Shown: positions 53,494-62,187 of the stretch, in pieces
Position numbering within the stretch: position 1 is the first letter of the stretch
How the letters are laid out: each line of letters starts with the position of its first letter
NCBI RefSeq assembly: GCF_900090105.1
Contig: NZ_FMDM01000002.1
Coordinates: 236,995 to 300,994 of the forward strand
Length of the DNA: 64,000 nt
Source: Micromonospora humi
Lineage (GTDB): Bacteria; Actinomycetota; Actinomycetes; Mycobacteriales; Micromonosporaceae
Direction of reading: 5' to 3'
Position numbers and translations under genes: made by a program
Notes under the pieces: model-generated
The model's database searches: none
The model's input: the letters and a program-made list of their open reading frames with translations, nothing else
What the model was told of the DNA's origin: nothing

Positions 53494-55449
53494 GTGCAGG
53501 TCAGCTTCGGTGTGCTCGGCCCGGTGACGGCCTGGGACGACGCCGGCGCGCCGGTCGACCTGAAGGGCCCCCGGCACCGCGCGGTGCTGGCCCGGCTGAT
53601 CGTGGCCCGGGGCCGGGTGGTGCCGGTCGACCACCTCGTCGAGGACCTGTGGGACGACCCGCCGGCCGGCGCGGTCGGTGCGGTCCGCACCTTCGTGGCG
53701 GCGCTGCGCCGCCGCCTGGAACCGCGGCGCGCGCCGCGTGAGCCGGCCCGGCTGCTGGTCACCGACGGACCGGGGTACGCGCTGCGCGCCGCCGGCGACA
53801 CGGTCGACGCCTGGCGGTTCGCCGACGCCGTCACCGCCTCCGCCGACGCGCTCCCCCGGCCGACGCTCGACCACCTCGACGCCGCGCTGAGCTGGTGGCG
53901 CGGCCCCGGCTACGCCGGCCTCGACCAGCCGTGGGCGCGCGCCGAACGCGCCCGCCTCGACCAGCTGCGGCTGACCGCGGTGGAACGGCGCGCCGAGGCG
54001 CTGCTCGCGCTGGGACGCGCCGCCGACGCCGTACCCGATCTGGACGCCCACGTGGCCGACCACCCGTGGCGCGAGGACGGGTGGCGGCTGCTGGCGCTTG
54101 CCCTCTACCGCGCCGGGCGGCAGGCCGACGCGCTGGCCGTGCTGCGCCGCGCCCGCGAGCGGCTGCGCGACCAGCTCGGCCTGGACCCCGGCCCGCGACT
54201 GCGCCGGCTGGAGACCGACCTCCTGCGCCAGAGCGACCCGGAACCGGCCGGCCCGGCCCGGGTGTGGGCGGAGGCCGCCGCGGCGTACGAACGCAGCGTG
54301 GTCCCCGGCGCGCGGGCCCGGCTGGAATCCACCGTCGGGCTGCTGCGCAGCCTCGCGGTGACCGGTCCGGGCGGCCTGGCGGCGGCCCGCGACCAGCGGG
54401 TCGCCGCCATCGACGCCGCCGAGCAGTTCGGCGACCCGGACCTCACCGCGCGGGTGATCGGCGGCTACGACGTGCCGGCGATCTGGACCCGCGCCGACGA
54501 CCCGGAGCAGGCGGCCCGCGTGGTGGCGGCGGCGGAACGGGCGCTGACCGGCCTCGGCCCGGACGCGCCGGAGGCGACCCGCGCGCGGCTGCTCGCCACC
54601 GTCGCGGTCGAGTCCCGCGGCCTGCCGTCGACGCGCGGGCCCGAGGCGGCCCGCCACGCCGAGGCGATCGCCCGCCGCCTCGCCGACCCGGCCCTGCTGG
54701 CCCAGGCGCTCAACGGCGTGTTCATGCAGACGTTCCACCGCGCCGGGCTGGCCGCCGACCGGGACGCCGTCGGCGCGGAGCTGGTCGCGCTGGCCGCCCG
54801 GCACGGCCTGGCCCCGGTCGAGATCCTCGGACACCTGATCCGGATGCAGGCGCGCGGCGCGCTCGCCGACTTCACCGCCGCCGACGCGCACGCCGAGGCC
54901 GCGGACCGGCTCGCCGCCCGCCACGAGTCCCCGCTCACCGGCGTGTTCACCACCTGGTACCGGGCCGTGCGCACCGCGGCGACCGGCGCGTCGTACCCGG
55001 AGGCGGAAGCCGCCTACCGGGCGGCCGCCGATCGCCTGGCCGGCTGCGGCATGCCCGGCGTCGAGCGGGGCCTGCTCCCGCTGGCGTTGCTCTGCCTGCG
55101 GGTGTGGCACGACCTGCCGGCCGACTTCCCCGACGACACCGACTGGGGTCCGTACGCGCCGTGGGCCCGCCCGCTGGTGCTGCTCGCCGCCGGCCGGCGC
55201 GCCGACGCCGCCGCCGCGCTGCGCCGGACCCCGCCACCGCCGCGCGACCTGCTGCTGGAAGCGCTGTGGGCGCTCACCGGCCGGGCCGCGGTGGCACTCG
55301 GCGACCGGGTCGCGACGCGCCGGGCCCGCGACGCGTTGGCACCGGCCGCGCACGAGGTGGCCGGCGCCGGCAGCGGGATGCTCACCGCCGGCCCGGTCGC
55401 CGCGCACCTCGACCGGCTCACCGCCGCCCTCGGGGAAGCGTCCGACTGA
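53494..55449 (+). CDS. BTAD-domain transcriptional regulator (SARP-like, no ATPase)
   Basis: A 651-aa regulator: OmpR-type winged helix (about 1-90; VSFGVLGPVTAW, LKGPRHRAVLARLIVARG), BTAD (about 95-245; YRAGRQADALAVLRRARERL), then a helical TPR-like C-terminal region without P-loop. GTG start with GAGGAGGGG upstream. Divergent from the alpha/beta hydrolase, a pairing suggesting local control. Its 3' end overlaps the convergent gene by 32 nt. Confidence 0.85.
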   Translation: MQVSFGVLGPVTAWDDAGAPVDLKGPRHRAVLARLIVARGRVVPVDHLVEDLWDDPPAGAVGAVRTFVAALRRRLEPRRAPREPARLLVTDGPGYALRAAGDTVDAWRFADAVTASADALPRPTLDHLDAALSWWRGPGYAGLDQPWARAERARLDQLRLTAVERRAEALLALGRAADAVPDLDAHVADHPWREDGWRLLALALYRAGRQADALAVLRRARERLRDQLGLDPGPRLRRLETDLLRQSDPEPAGPARVWAEAAAAYERSVVPGARARLESTVGLLRSLAVTGPGGLAAARDQRVAAIDAAEQFGDPDLTARVIGGYDVPAIWTRADDPEQAARVVAAAERALTGLGPDAPEATRARLLATVAVESRGLPSTRGPEAARHAEAIARRLADPALLAQALNGVFMQTFHRAGLAADRDAVGAELVALAARHGLAPVEILGHLIRMQARGALADFTAADAHAEAADRLAARHESPLTGVFTTWYRAVRTAATGASYPEAEAAYRAAADRLAGCGMPGVERGLLPLALLCLRVWHDLPADFPDDTDWGPYAPWARPLVLLAAGRRADAAAALRRTPPPPRDLLLEALWALTGRAAVALGDRVATRRARDALAPAAHEVAGAGSGMLTAGPVAAHLDRLTAALGEASD

Positions 55450-56332
55450 CGTCCTCGTCGCGTGCCGGCCGCGCCGGCGCGCTCGCGAGTCGCCGGGACG
55501 TTTCCTCCGACCACCGCCACCAGATGCCGTAGGCGCACTCGGGGTCCGGCCGCCGCAGGGTCAACGCGTAGACGACCCTTCCCGCCGCCTGGTCGGCGCT
55601 GGGCCGGCATCGGGTGCGAGCGACCTCCTGACGACTCGACCCCGACCGCGTTCTCCGCCACACCACGTGCCACGCCTCGGCCGGCGCGTCCGCGTGGTCG
55701 AACTGCACCCGTACCGACAGCTTCCCGACCGGGCGTTCCTCGCAGCTCTCCCGGTAGTACGGCTTCATCGGCGCGTAGGCATCCTCGAACACCTGCCTGA
55801 TGCCGACGCTCACCCGCCGGCCGCGGGCCAGCGGGCCGAGCAGGTACAACCACCGGTAGACCCGCCCGTCCTCCTCGGCCACCGCGCCGTCGAGCAGCCG
55901 GTGTTCCGGAAACAGCGACGTCGCCTCCTCGACCGTGCGGTTCTGGCCGCTCCAGTGTGAGCGGATGCCGACCAGGCGGATCTGCCGCGTCGCCCGGACT
56001 CGTTGCTGTCGCGTGTAGGCGTAGCGGTGGTGGGAACGACCGTCGGCTCCCTTGACGCGCGTGACGACCAGCGACCCGTCGAGTTCCTCGATCAGGAAGT
56101 CCGGCGGGCGGTAGACGCACCTGACGTAGTACGTCAGGACCGAGCCGGCCAGGAGAAACGCCGCCACGCCGACGAGCGTCGCGGGAGGGACGTGCAGCGC
56201 CACCGCCCAGGTGGTGCCGACACCGGACAGCGCGGCGAGGGCCGTCCCGGCGAGTACGACCAGTTGAAGCAGGTCCGAACCCTGCCCGGCGAGGCGCGCC
56301 GGTGTGCTGTCCAGCAGTCTCCGCAGACCCAT
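55418..56332 (-). CDS. Hypothetical protein with two N-terminal membrane helices
   Basis: A 304-aa protein that I cannot assign. Two helices at about 22-42 (LLQLVVLAGTALAALSG) and 52-72 (LVGVAAFLLAGSVLTYYV) are followed by a soluble, Arg- and Trp-rich cytoplasmic domain. GGGGGAGGG lies before the ATG at 56332, which is why the longer frame from 56440 is not used. Overlaps the convergent BTAD gene. Confidence 0.65.
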   Translation of the reverse strand: MGLRRLLDSTPARLAGQGSDLLQLVVLAGTALAALSGVGTTWAVALHVPPATLVGVAAFLLAGSVLTYYVRCVYRPPDFLIEELDGSLVVTRVKGADGRSHHRYAYTRQQRVRATRQIRLVGIRSHWSGQNRTVEEATSLFPEHRLLDGAVAEEDGRVYRWLYLLGPLARGRRVSVGIRQVFEDAYAPMKPYYRESCEERPVGKLSVRVQFDHADAPAEAWHVVWRRTRSGSSRQEVARTRCRPSADQAAGRVVYALTLRRPDPECAYGIWWRWSEETSRRLASAPARPARDEDVSRTLPRGRR

Positions 56333-56513
56333 CGGCCCTCCCCCGGGTGTGCCATCTCGTCGGCGGGAAAGCCACCGACGGTCCGATCCATCCACGGAAA
56401 CCCAGGAGTCCGTGGGTGAGCCAGCGGTCACGGGGGTCACTCAGCACTCACTCCGAGTACACCCGGCTGCCGTCGGCGCGTCCGGCCCCGCAACCTCCGG
56501 TTAGGGTGCGGCG

Positions 56514-57914
56514 ATGGACGAGCTGCGGGAGCTGTTCCGGCGGGCCGCCGACCACGCCGCCGACTACCGGCGAACACTTGTCGAACGGCCGGTCGGGGTG
56601 CCGGTCGACCAGGCCGCGCTGAACGAGGCGTTCGCCGTCGGGCTACCGGCCGCGCCCACCCCGCCTGAGCAGGTGCTGGCGGAACTGGTGGCCGCCGCCG
56701 AGCCGGGCCTGGTCGCCACCGCCGGGCCGCGCTACTTCGGCTTCGTGGTGGGCGGCGCGTCCCCGGCCGCCACCGCCGCCGACATGCTCGCCGCCGGCTG
56801 GGACCAGATCGCGTTCAACGCGGTCACCTCACCCGCCGCGGTGGCCGCCGAGGCCGCCGCCGGTACCTGGCTCAAGGACCTGCTCGGCATCCCGGCGACC
56901 GCGTCGGTCGGCTTCGTCACCGGGGGCCAGGCCGCCAACACCGCCGGGCTCGCCGCCGCCCGCCACCAGGTGCTCGCCGACGCCGGCTGGGACGTGGAAC
57001 GGCGTGGGCTGCTCGGCGCGCCGCCGGTGCGGGTGCTCGCCGGCGCCGAACGGCACGCCACCGTGGACCGGTCCCTGCGCCTGCTCGGCCTCGGCACGGA
57101 CGCGGTGACGCAGGTGGCCGCCGGGCCGCAGGGCACGATCGACCCGGAGGCGCTGGCGGCGGCGTTGCGCGACGGCGGCACCGGCCCGACCGTCGTCTGC
57201 CTGCAGGCCGGCAACGTGAACACCGGCGCATTCGACGAGCTGCGTACGACGTGCGACCTGGTGCACCGGCACGGCGGCTGGGTGCACGTGGACGGCGCGT
57301 TCGGGCTGTGGGCCGCCGCCGCCCCGTCCACCCGGCACCTGGTGGACGGCGTCGAGGCGGCCGACTCGTGGGCCTGCGACGGTCACAAGTGGCTGAACCT
57401 GCCGTACGACACCGCGTTCGCGTTCTGCGCCCGACCCGACGTGCACGCGGCGGCCATGTCGTACGCGGCCGCTTACCTCGTGGGCTCCGGTGGGGTGCCG
57501 GCGGGCGCCGACCTGACCGCGGAGTCCTCGCGGCGTGCCCGTGGCTTCGCGGCCTGGGCGGGCCTGCGGGAGCTGGGCCGCGACGGCGTGGCCGTGCTGG
57601 TGGAGCGCTGCTGCGCGCTGGCCCGCCGGTTCGCCGACGGGCTGACCGCGGCCGGGTTCGAGGTGGTCAACGACGTGGTCCTCAACCAGGTGCTGGTCGG
57701 CTTCGGCGACGACGCGGCCACCGACCGGGTGGTGGCCGCCGTGCAGACCGACGGGACGTGCTGGGTGGGGGGCACGACGTGGCGGGGGCGGCGGCTGATG
57801 CGGATCTCGGTGTCGAACGCGACCACCACGGACGCGGACGTGGACCGCTCGGTGGCCGCGATCCGCCGGCTGGCCCGCCGGACGAGCGAGGGCATGCTTC
57901 ACTCACGGTCGTGA
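56514..57914 (+). CDS. PLP-dependent group II amino-acid decarboxylase
   Basis: A 466-aa pyridoxal decarboxylase-family enzyme. PRYFGFVVGGASPAA, the PLP-binding WVHVDGAFGLWAA and Lys292 in CDGHKWLNLPYD are present; family members decarboxylate aromatic amino acids, glutamate or diaminobutyrate, or act as aldehyde synthases. Substrate not determinable. The next gene overlaps its stop (GTGA). Confidence 0.88.
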   Translation: MDELRELFRRAADHAADYRRTLVERPVGVPVDQAALNEAFAVGLPAAPTPPEQVLAELVAAAEPGLVATAGPRYFGFVVGGASPAATAADMLAAGWDQIAFNAVTSPAAVAAEAAAGTWLKDLLGIPATASVGFVTGGQAANTAGLAAARHQVLADAGWDVERRGLLGAPPVRVLAGAERHATVDRSLRLLGLGTDAVTQVAAGPQGTIDPEALAAALRDGGTGPTVVCLQAGNVNTGAFDELRTTCDLVHRHGGWVHVDGAFGLWAAAAPSTRHLVDGVEAADSWACDGHKWLNLPYDTAFAFCARPDVHAAAMSYAAAYLVGSGGVPAGADLTAESSRRARGFAAWAGLRELGRDGVAVLVERCCALARRFADGLTAAGFEVVNDVVLNQVLVGFGDDAATDRVVAAVQTDGTCWVGGTTWRGRRLMRISVSNATTTDADVDRSVAAIRRLARRTSEGMLHSRS

Positions 57915-58546
57915 CGTGGCGACGGGCAGCCTCCGCGGCGGTGGCGTTGGTGGTGATCGTGGCGGCGGTCGGCGGATGGCGCTGGTGGCACCAGCACCCG
58001 CCCTACGGGCCGGAGGCACTCCATCTCCGCTCGTCGTTGGAATTCGTCACCTACGACGAGGCGCAGGCCGCGCTCGGTTCGGCGTACCAGGCGCCGGTGG
58101 CGTCCGGCGGTGACCAACTGGTGCTGGGGCGGGTGTCCTGGCAGACGCCGCCGGTACCGATGGACGCCGGATACTTCGCGCTCTTCCTCATCGACAAGCG
58201 CACCGACCTCAAACCGCCGGTGTTCGCGGTGTCCGCGCCGCAGGAGAGCATCAGCACGGGCAGCGCCGGGGTGGAGAACGGGATCTCGGATCGCTACCCC
58301 TGGTTGCGCGGCGCGGGCGATGTGCAGGTCGGCGAGCATGAGTGGCGGAACGGGGGAAGCCGGCTGGCGATCGGGGACGCCGGGGCTTCACCGGTGACGT
58401 TCGTGGCACTCTTTCCGCGCCTGGAGAGCAACCGGCAGGAGTTTCCGATCGCCACCGCGCCGGTGACGCTGCCCGACCTGCTGCTGGCGCTCGCCTACCT
58501 GGGACCCGACCACCAGGTCTACTGGGCACGGCGGCTCCAGGGCTGA
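57911..58546 (+). CDS. Membrane-anchored hypothetical protein
   Basis: A 211-aa protein with one N-terminal helix (AASAAVALVVIVAAVGGWRWW) and an extracytoplasmic beta-rich domain (VSWQTPPVPMDAGYFALFLIDKR-type strands). Not recognised. GTG start overlaps the decarboxylase TGA, so it is co-translated. Confidence 0.72.
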   Translation: MTWRRAASAAVALVVIVAAVGGWRWWHQHPPYGPEALHLRSSLEFVTYDEAQAALGSAYQAPVASGGDQLVLGRVSWQTPPVPMDAGYFALFLIDKRTDLKPPVFAVSAPQESISTGSAGVENGISDRYPWLRGAGDVQVGEHEWRNGGSRLAIGDAGASPVTFVALFPRLESNRQEFPIATAPVTLPDLLLALAYLGPDHQVYWARRLQG

Positions 58547-58651
58547 CCGCCGCCCCCTCCCGCCGTCCGAGATCGCCGCAGGACGGGACATACACCCAGC
58601 GCCACCGGTTGGTAGCGTAGCGGTCACCGATGTCCCCTGGGGAGGGTGGCG

Positions 58652-59053
58652 ATGTGGGCGGACGAGGCCGCACTGGACGCGGCGGGTCGCCGCCTCGACG
58701 AGTGGGAGTCGGGCCTCGCCGCGCAGGCCGCCCGGGCGCGCGACCTCGCCGCCCGCACGCAGGCCCTGACCGGCATCGCCCGCAGTGACGACGGCCTGGT
58801 CGAGGTGACCGTCGACGCCGCCGGGCTGCTGGCCGATCTGCGGCTCGACGAACGCACCCGGCGGCACTCCGCCGCCCACACCGCCCGGCAGGTCGTGGCC
58901 ACCGCCCGGGCCGCGCGCGCCGACCTGCTGCGCCGGCTCACCGAGGCGACCGCCGAGACGCTCGGCGCGGACGACCCGGCCGCGCGGGCGATCGTCGATT
59001 CCCACCGGCGGCGGCTCGACCCCGACCAGGGCCCGCCGGATGCCCGGCGGTGA
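58652..59053 (+). CDS. YbaB/EbfC-family protein of a type VII secretion cassette
   Basis: A 133-aa YbaB-like protein: N-terminal coiled-coil helix, then the strands SDDGLVEVTVDAAGLLADLRLDE and a C-terminal helix AHTARQVVATARAARADLL. Actinobacterial versions are regularly found next to EspC/WXG100 targets. GGGGAGGG precedes the ATG at 58652. Overlaps the next gene by 14 nt. Confidence 0.85.
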   Translation: MWADEAALDAAGRRLDEWESGLAAQAARARDLAARTQALTGIARSDDGLVEVTVDAAGLLADLRLDERTRRHSAAHTARQVVATARAARADLLRRLTEATAETLGADDPAARAIVDSHRRRLDPDQGPPDARR

Positions 59054-59360
59054 GATCCTCCAGGTCGACCCGGACGACCTGACCGCCCACGCCGCCCACC
59101 TGGATCGCTGCGCCGACAGCATCGACACGGCACGCCAGGCCGGGCAGCACGTCCGGCTCGGCGCCGACGCGTACGGGCAGCTCTGCCAGATCATGCCGGT
59201 GCTGCTCGACGGCCTCCAGCGCACCCTGGTCGACGGCGTCGCCGCCGCGGCGACGTCGGTCCGGGACACCGCCGGCAAGGTCCGCACCGGCGCCGAGCGC
59301 TACCGCGCCTCCGACACCCACGCCGCACACCTGCTCGACCAGGTGCGGAACGGCCGGTGA
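59040..59360 (+). CDS. EspC-like type VII secretion target (WXG100 superfamily)
   Basis: A 106-aa helical-hairpin protein (LQVDPDDLTAHAAHLDRCAD, GQLCQIMPVLLDGLQRTLVDGV) of the ESX-1 secretion-associated/EspC group; no signal peptide. Probably forms a heterodimer with, or chaperones, the effector encoded next. GTGA overlap with the effector gene. Confidence 0.82.
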   Translation: MPGGEILQVDPDDLTAHAAHLDRCADSIDTARQAGQHVRLGADAYGQLCQIMPVLLDGLQRTLVDGVAAAATSVRDTAGKVRTGAERYRASDTHAAHLLDQVRNGR

Positions 59361-60505
59361 CCACCAACCCGCTGGTCGCCGGCGCGGCGGAAGGCGGCCC
59401 CAGCGCCTGGGCGGGCATCTGGATCTGCGAGGACATCGAACTCATCGCCCAGGGCGTCCGCACCGGCAGCTGGATCGACGGCAGCCTCGGCGTGGTCAGC
59501 GCCGGTCTGGACGCCCTCGCGATCGTGTCCGACCCGGCCAGCGCCCTGCTGCAGTACGGCATCGCCTGGCTCATCGAACACGTCAAGCCGCTCAGCGAGG
59601 CCCTCGACTGGCTCGCCGGTGACCCCGCCGAGATCACCGCGCACGCCCAGACCTGGCGCAACGTCGCCGCCTCGCTGCGCGAGGACGCCGCCGACCTGGC
59701 CCACGCGGTCCGCACCGAGGTCGCCGGCTGGACCGGCACCGCCGGCGCCGGATACCGCACCTGGGCCCACGAGCAGCAGCAGGCCATCACCGGGCTGGCG
59801 CAGGGCGCCGAGGCACTGGCCGCGATCACCGAGGGCGCCGCCGGCCTGGTCGCCGCCGTCCGGCTGCTGGTCCGCGACGCCATCGCCGCCTGCGTCTCCC
59901 GCCTGATCGTGTACGCCACGGAACTGGTCGCCAGCGCCGGGCTGGCGACGCCGCTGGTCGTGGAGCAGGTCACCACGACGGTGGCGTCCTGGGCGGCGCG
60001 GATCGCGCGGTTGTTGCGGGGATTGATGGCGAGCCTGCGGCGGCTGATGCCGGAGGTGCGGCGGCTCGGCGAGCTGATCAAGAAGCTGAAGCAGGCACTG
60101 AGCAGGTTGCGCCGAGCCGAACCTGATCCTCCTGGCGATCTCAGCAGAGTACGCGGCAGGGGACGCGGCCCTCGAATGCCGATGAACATGGAGGCGGTGC
60201 AGCGCATCGCCGCCAAGTACGGTGTGGATGTCTCCGACATCCAGATCACGATCAATAATCGGATGTCCGGGTTGTGCGGAGTCACCAGGGCCGATCAGTC
60301 CGTCATGCTGTGCCGAGAGGCATTCCGAAGTGAGGAGGACCTGGCGCGGACACTCGAACATGAGCGGTTCCACGTCTCGGAGCTCCGCGAGGGCCATCCC
60401 TATCCCAAGACTCGTGAAGAGGCGGACGCCTTCGAGGACCGCGCCTATGCTCGCGAGGATGAGTGGTGGCAGAGTCAACCGGTCAAACCGGAAGGAGTGG
60501 ATTGA
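59357..60505 (+). CDS. Type VII-secreted polymorphic effector with zincin-like (HExxH) C-terminal domain
   Basis: A 382-aa effector. Residues 1-210 are helical with a W-x-G turn (GWTGTAGAGYRTWAHEQQQ) as in WXG100/LXG carriers; 210-255 is a basic linker (LRRLMPEVRRLGELIKKL); 275-382 is a compact domain with HERFH (His335, Glu336, His339) and a possible third ligand Glu360 in EEADAFEDRAY. Base composition drops noticeably from about 60110, as expected for an exchanged toxin tip. Protease or other hydrolase toxicity is inferred. GTG start. Followed by an overlapping immunity-type gene. Confidence 0.78.
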   Translation: MTTNPLVAGAAEGGPSAWAGIWICEDIELIAQGVRTGSWIDGSLGVVSAGLDALAIVSDPASALLQYGIAWLIEHVKPLSEALDWLAGDPAEITAHAQTWRNVAASLREDAADLAHAVRTEVAGWTGTAGAGYRTWAHEQQQAITGLAQGAEALAAITEGAAGLVAAVRLLVRDAIAACVSRLIVYATELVASAGLATPLVVEQVTTTVASWAARIARLLRGLMASLRRLMPEVRRLGELIKKLKQALSRLRRAEPDPPGDLSRVRGRGRGPRMPMNMEAVQRIAAKYGVDVSDIQITINNRMSGLCGVTRADQSVMLCREAFRSEEDLARTLEHERFHVSELREGHPYPKTREEADAFEDRAYAREDEWWQSQPVKPEGVD

Positions 60506-60789
60506 TGGCTACGTTCGAAAGCTGGCTGGGCGCGTACGAGGCCGTCTATCGCACCCTGCCGGCCACATCGGACCTCCAATGCCCGAACTGCGGCCACCGA
60601 ACGCTACGTGTGGTGTTCACCGGTCCCACCGGTGCGGACTACGGTTACGTCTCGTTCTGGTGTGACACCTGCCTGGAGGGCATCCACCTGTCCCGGGCAC
60701 CGGTCCCGGCCGGCGTGATAGCGCGCTCCATCGACGCACCGGCAGAGGAGCGTAACAGGGGAATCCCCAACTATCGCCTGGTGACCTAG
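60505..60789 (+). CDS. Zinc-ribbon protein, candidate immunity protein
   Basis: A 94-aa soluble protein with two CxxC knuckles (CPNCGH, CDTC) forming a zinc ribbon and short beta strands. Its ATG overlaps the effector stop (TGATG) with GGAAGGAG upstream, so both are made together. It shares the lower GC of the effector tip. Position and coupling are those of an immunity protein; no immunity family is recognised. Confidence 0.7.
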   Translation: MATFESWLGAYEAVYRTLPATSDLQCPNCGHRTLRVVFTGPTGADYGYVSFWCDTCLEGIHLSRAPVPAGVIARSIDAPAEERNRGIPNYRLVT

Positions 60790-60820
60790 TCCGGTACTAC
60801 AAGGAGTCACTCGACGCCCA

Positions 60821-60882
60821 TGTTGACCAAGGACCTTGCGTCAGCTTCCGCGTCGATCCCGACCAGAACTCCTTGATCAACA
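60821..60882. repeat. Intergenic palindromic element, copy 4, degenerate
   Basis: Imperfect arms TGTTGACCAAGGACCTT (60821) and AACTCCTTGATCAACA (60867-60882) with the GATCAAGGAGTT core on one side. Between convergent genes, so positioned as a terminator. Related to the copies at 6756, 25055 and 44261. Confidence 0.55.
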
Positions 60883-60951
60883 TCCGCGCGGCCTTACTGT
60901 CATCGCTCACCATGACTCTGCACGATCGCCAAGCCCGGGCCGGCCGTACGG

Positions 60952-61743
60952 CTACGCGTTGCGGACGCCGTACTGCAGCCAGACCCGCACCCGCTCCGTG
61001 ACCTCATCCGTCCCGCCGAGAGCCTCGCGAACCTCCGCGGCGAACTCGGCCCGCTGCTGCACGGAGGGCAGCGAGTCGGCCGACATGGCGGAGAAGACAC
61101 CGCCGACCATGTCGTCGACAGTAAGCGGGGCGTCGTACTCCACGCACGTCTCCGCGTACCGGTAGCCGGCCCGGACGAGCGCCTCCCGGTTGCGACGGCG
61201 GCCCGCCTCGTCGGTCTGGCAGCTCCCGGTGACGGGATGGCCGAACAACCGCTCCAGGCATCCGCGCAGCGTCTCCGACCATGCGGTGTTCTGCAGCCAC
61301 AACGGCGCACCGTTGGTGACCACGGCGATGCCGCCACCGGGACGCAGCAACGGCCGCACGGCCTCGAACAGAGTGTCGCGGTCCATGAAATGGATGGCGA
61401 CGGCGACAGTCAACGCGCCGACCGTCCGACCACCCAGCGGCCGGGACAGGGCGGGCAGGTCCCGGTCACCGCCAAGGATCCAGGTGGCGTTCGTCGTTCC
61501 GGCTTCCACACCGGCGCTGCGGGCAAGGGCAAGCATGTCCGGCTCCGGGTCCACGCCGAGGACCGCACCGATCCGGGCGGCGAGCGGGATGCTCAGCTGG
61601 CCGGTGCCGCAGCCTAGGTCGATCACCGTGTCCTCGACACCGAGGTGGAATGTCGCGGTGAGCGCGTCGAGCACCTCGGGTGGATAGCCTCGTCGATGCC
61701 GGGCGTAGTAGGTGGCCACCTCACCGCTGAAGCCGCTTGTCAT
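60952..61743 (-). CDS. SAM-dependent methyltransferase
   Basis: A 263-aa class I methyltransferase: VIDLGCGTGQLSIPLA (motif I), GVDPEPDMLALAR (motif II), LRPGGGIAVVTNG. The FSGEVATYYARHRRGYPPEVLDAL opening is typical of small-molecule methylases in actinomycetes. Substrate unknown. The last 24 nt of the gene have a near-copy at 62190-62213. Confidence 0.88.
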   Translation of the reverse strand: MTSGFSGEVATYYARHRRGYPPEVLDALTATFHLGVEDTVIDLGCGTGQLSIPLAARIGAVLGVDPEPDMLALARSAGVEAGTTNATWILGGDRDLPALSRPLGGRTVGALTVAVAIHFMDRDTLFEAVRPLLRPGGGIAVVTNGAPLWLQNTAWSETLRGCLERLFGHPVTGSCQTDEAGRRRNREALVRAGYRYAETCVEYDAPLTVDDMVGGVFSAMSADSLPSVQQRAEFAAEVREALGGTDEVTERVRVWLQYGVRNA

Positions 61744-61930
61744 GGCGGAAGCCTGCCCGCCGTTGGCGGTATCGGCGAGCCGTTCTGCTCAGGGCATGCG
61801 GGCGTAGCGCTGACCCGAGGGTTCAGCGGTACTGACGCCGCTGGGCGGCCGTCGAGGTCGAGTGCTACCGCATCGCGAGTCACCCCATCAACACCATTCG
61901 GGGACTACTCAAGGTACGGAGAATAGCGAC

Positions 61931-62161
61931 ATGGGCATGATGGTGGTCGCGCGTCGGGTTGACGCCCCGGCGCACGAGGTGCGATACGAGTTCGGTTTCG
62001 AGGACAGGTTCGACCGCGTTCTCATCATCGACCCGCAGACCCTCGAGGCCGTCGTCGAGGACGGTGAGTTCAACGCGGCCGCCAGCGCCATTGCTGCGAA
62101 GATCGTCAATGCGTGGCGCAGCGCTGGTGAGTTCCCACAGAGGATGCTCTTCGCGAGCTGA
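61931..62161 (+). CDS. Small hypothetical protein (76 aa)
   Basis: A 76-aa acidic protein (VRYEFGFEDRFDRVLIIDPQTLEAV..., AASAIAAKIVNAWRSAGEFP) of alpha/beta character, no signal or membrane helix. GGAG is 9 nt before the ATG. Not assigned; composition and balanced sequence support coding over the antisense frame. The upstream 187 nt (61744-61930) show nothing but a weak hairpin. Confidence 0.62.
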   Translation: MGMMVVARRVDAPAHEVRYEFGFEDRFDRVLIIDPQTLEAVVEDGEFNAAASAIAAKIVNAWRSAGEFPQRMLFAS

Positions 62162-62187
62162 CAGCCGTCTACCCAGGACGTGAGCGG

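Noticed and set aside
61880..62187. Continuation of the minus-strand frame past the metallophosphoesterase fragment
   Set aside because: No domain similarity, and it is antisense to a better supported 76-aa ORF.
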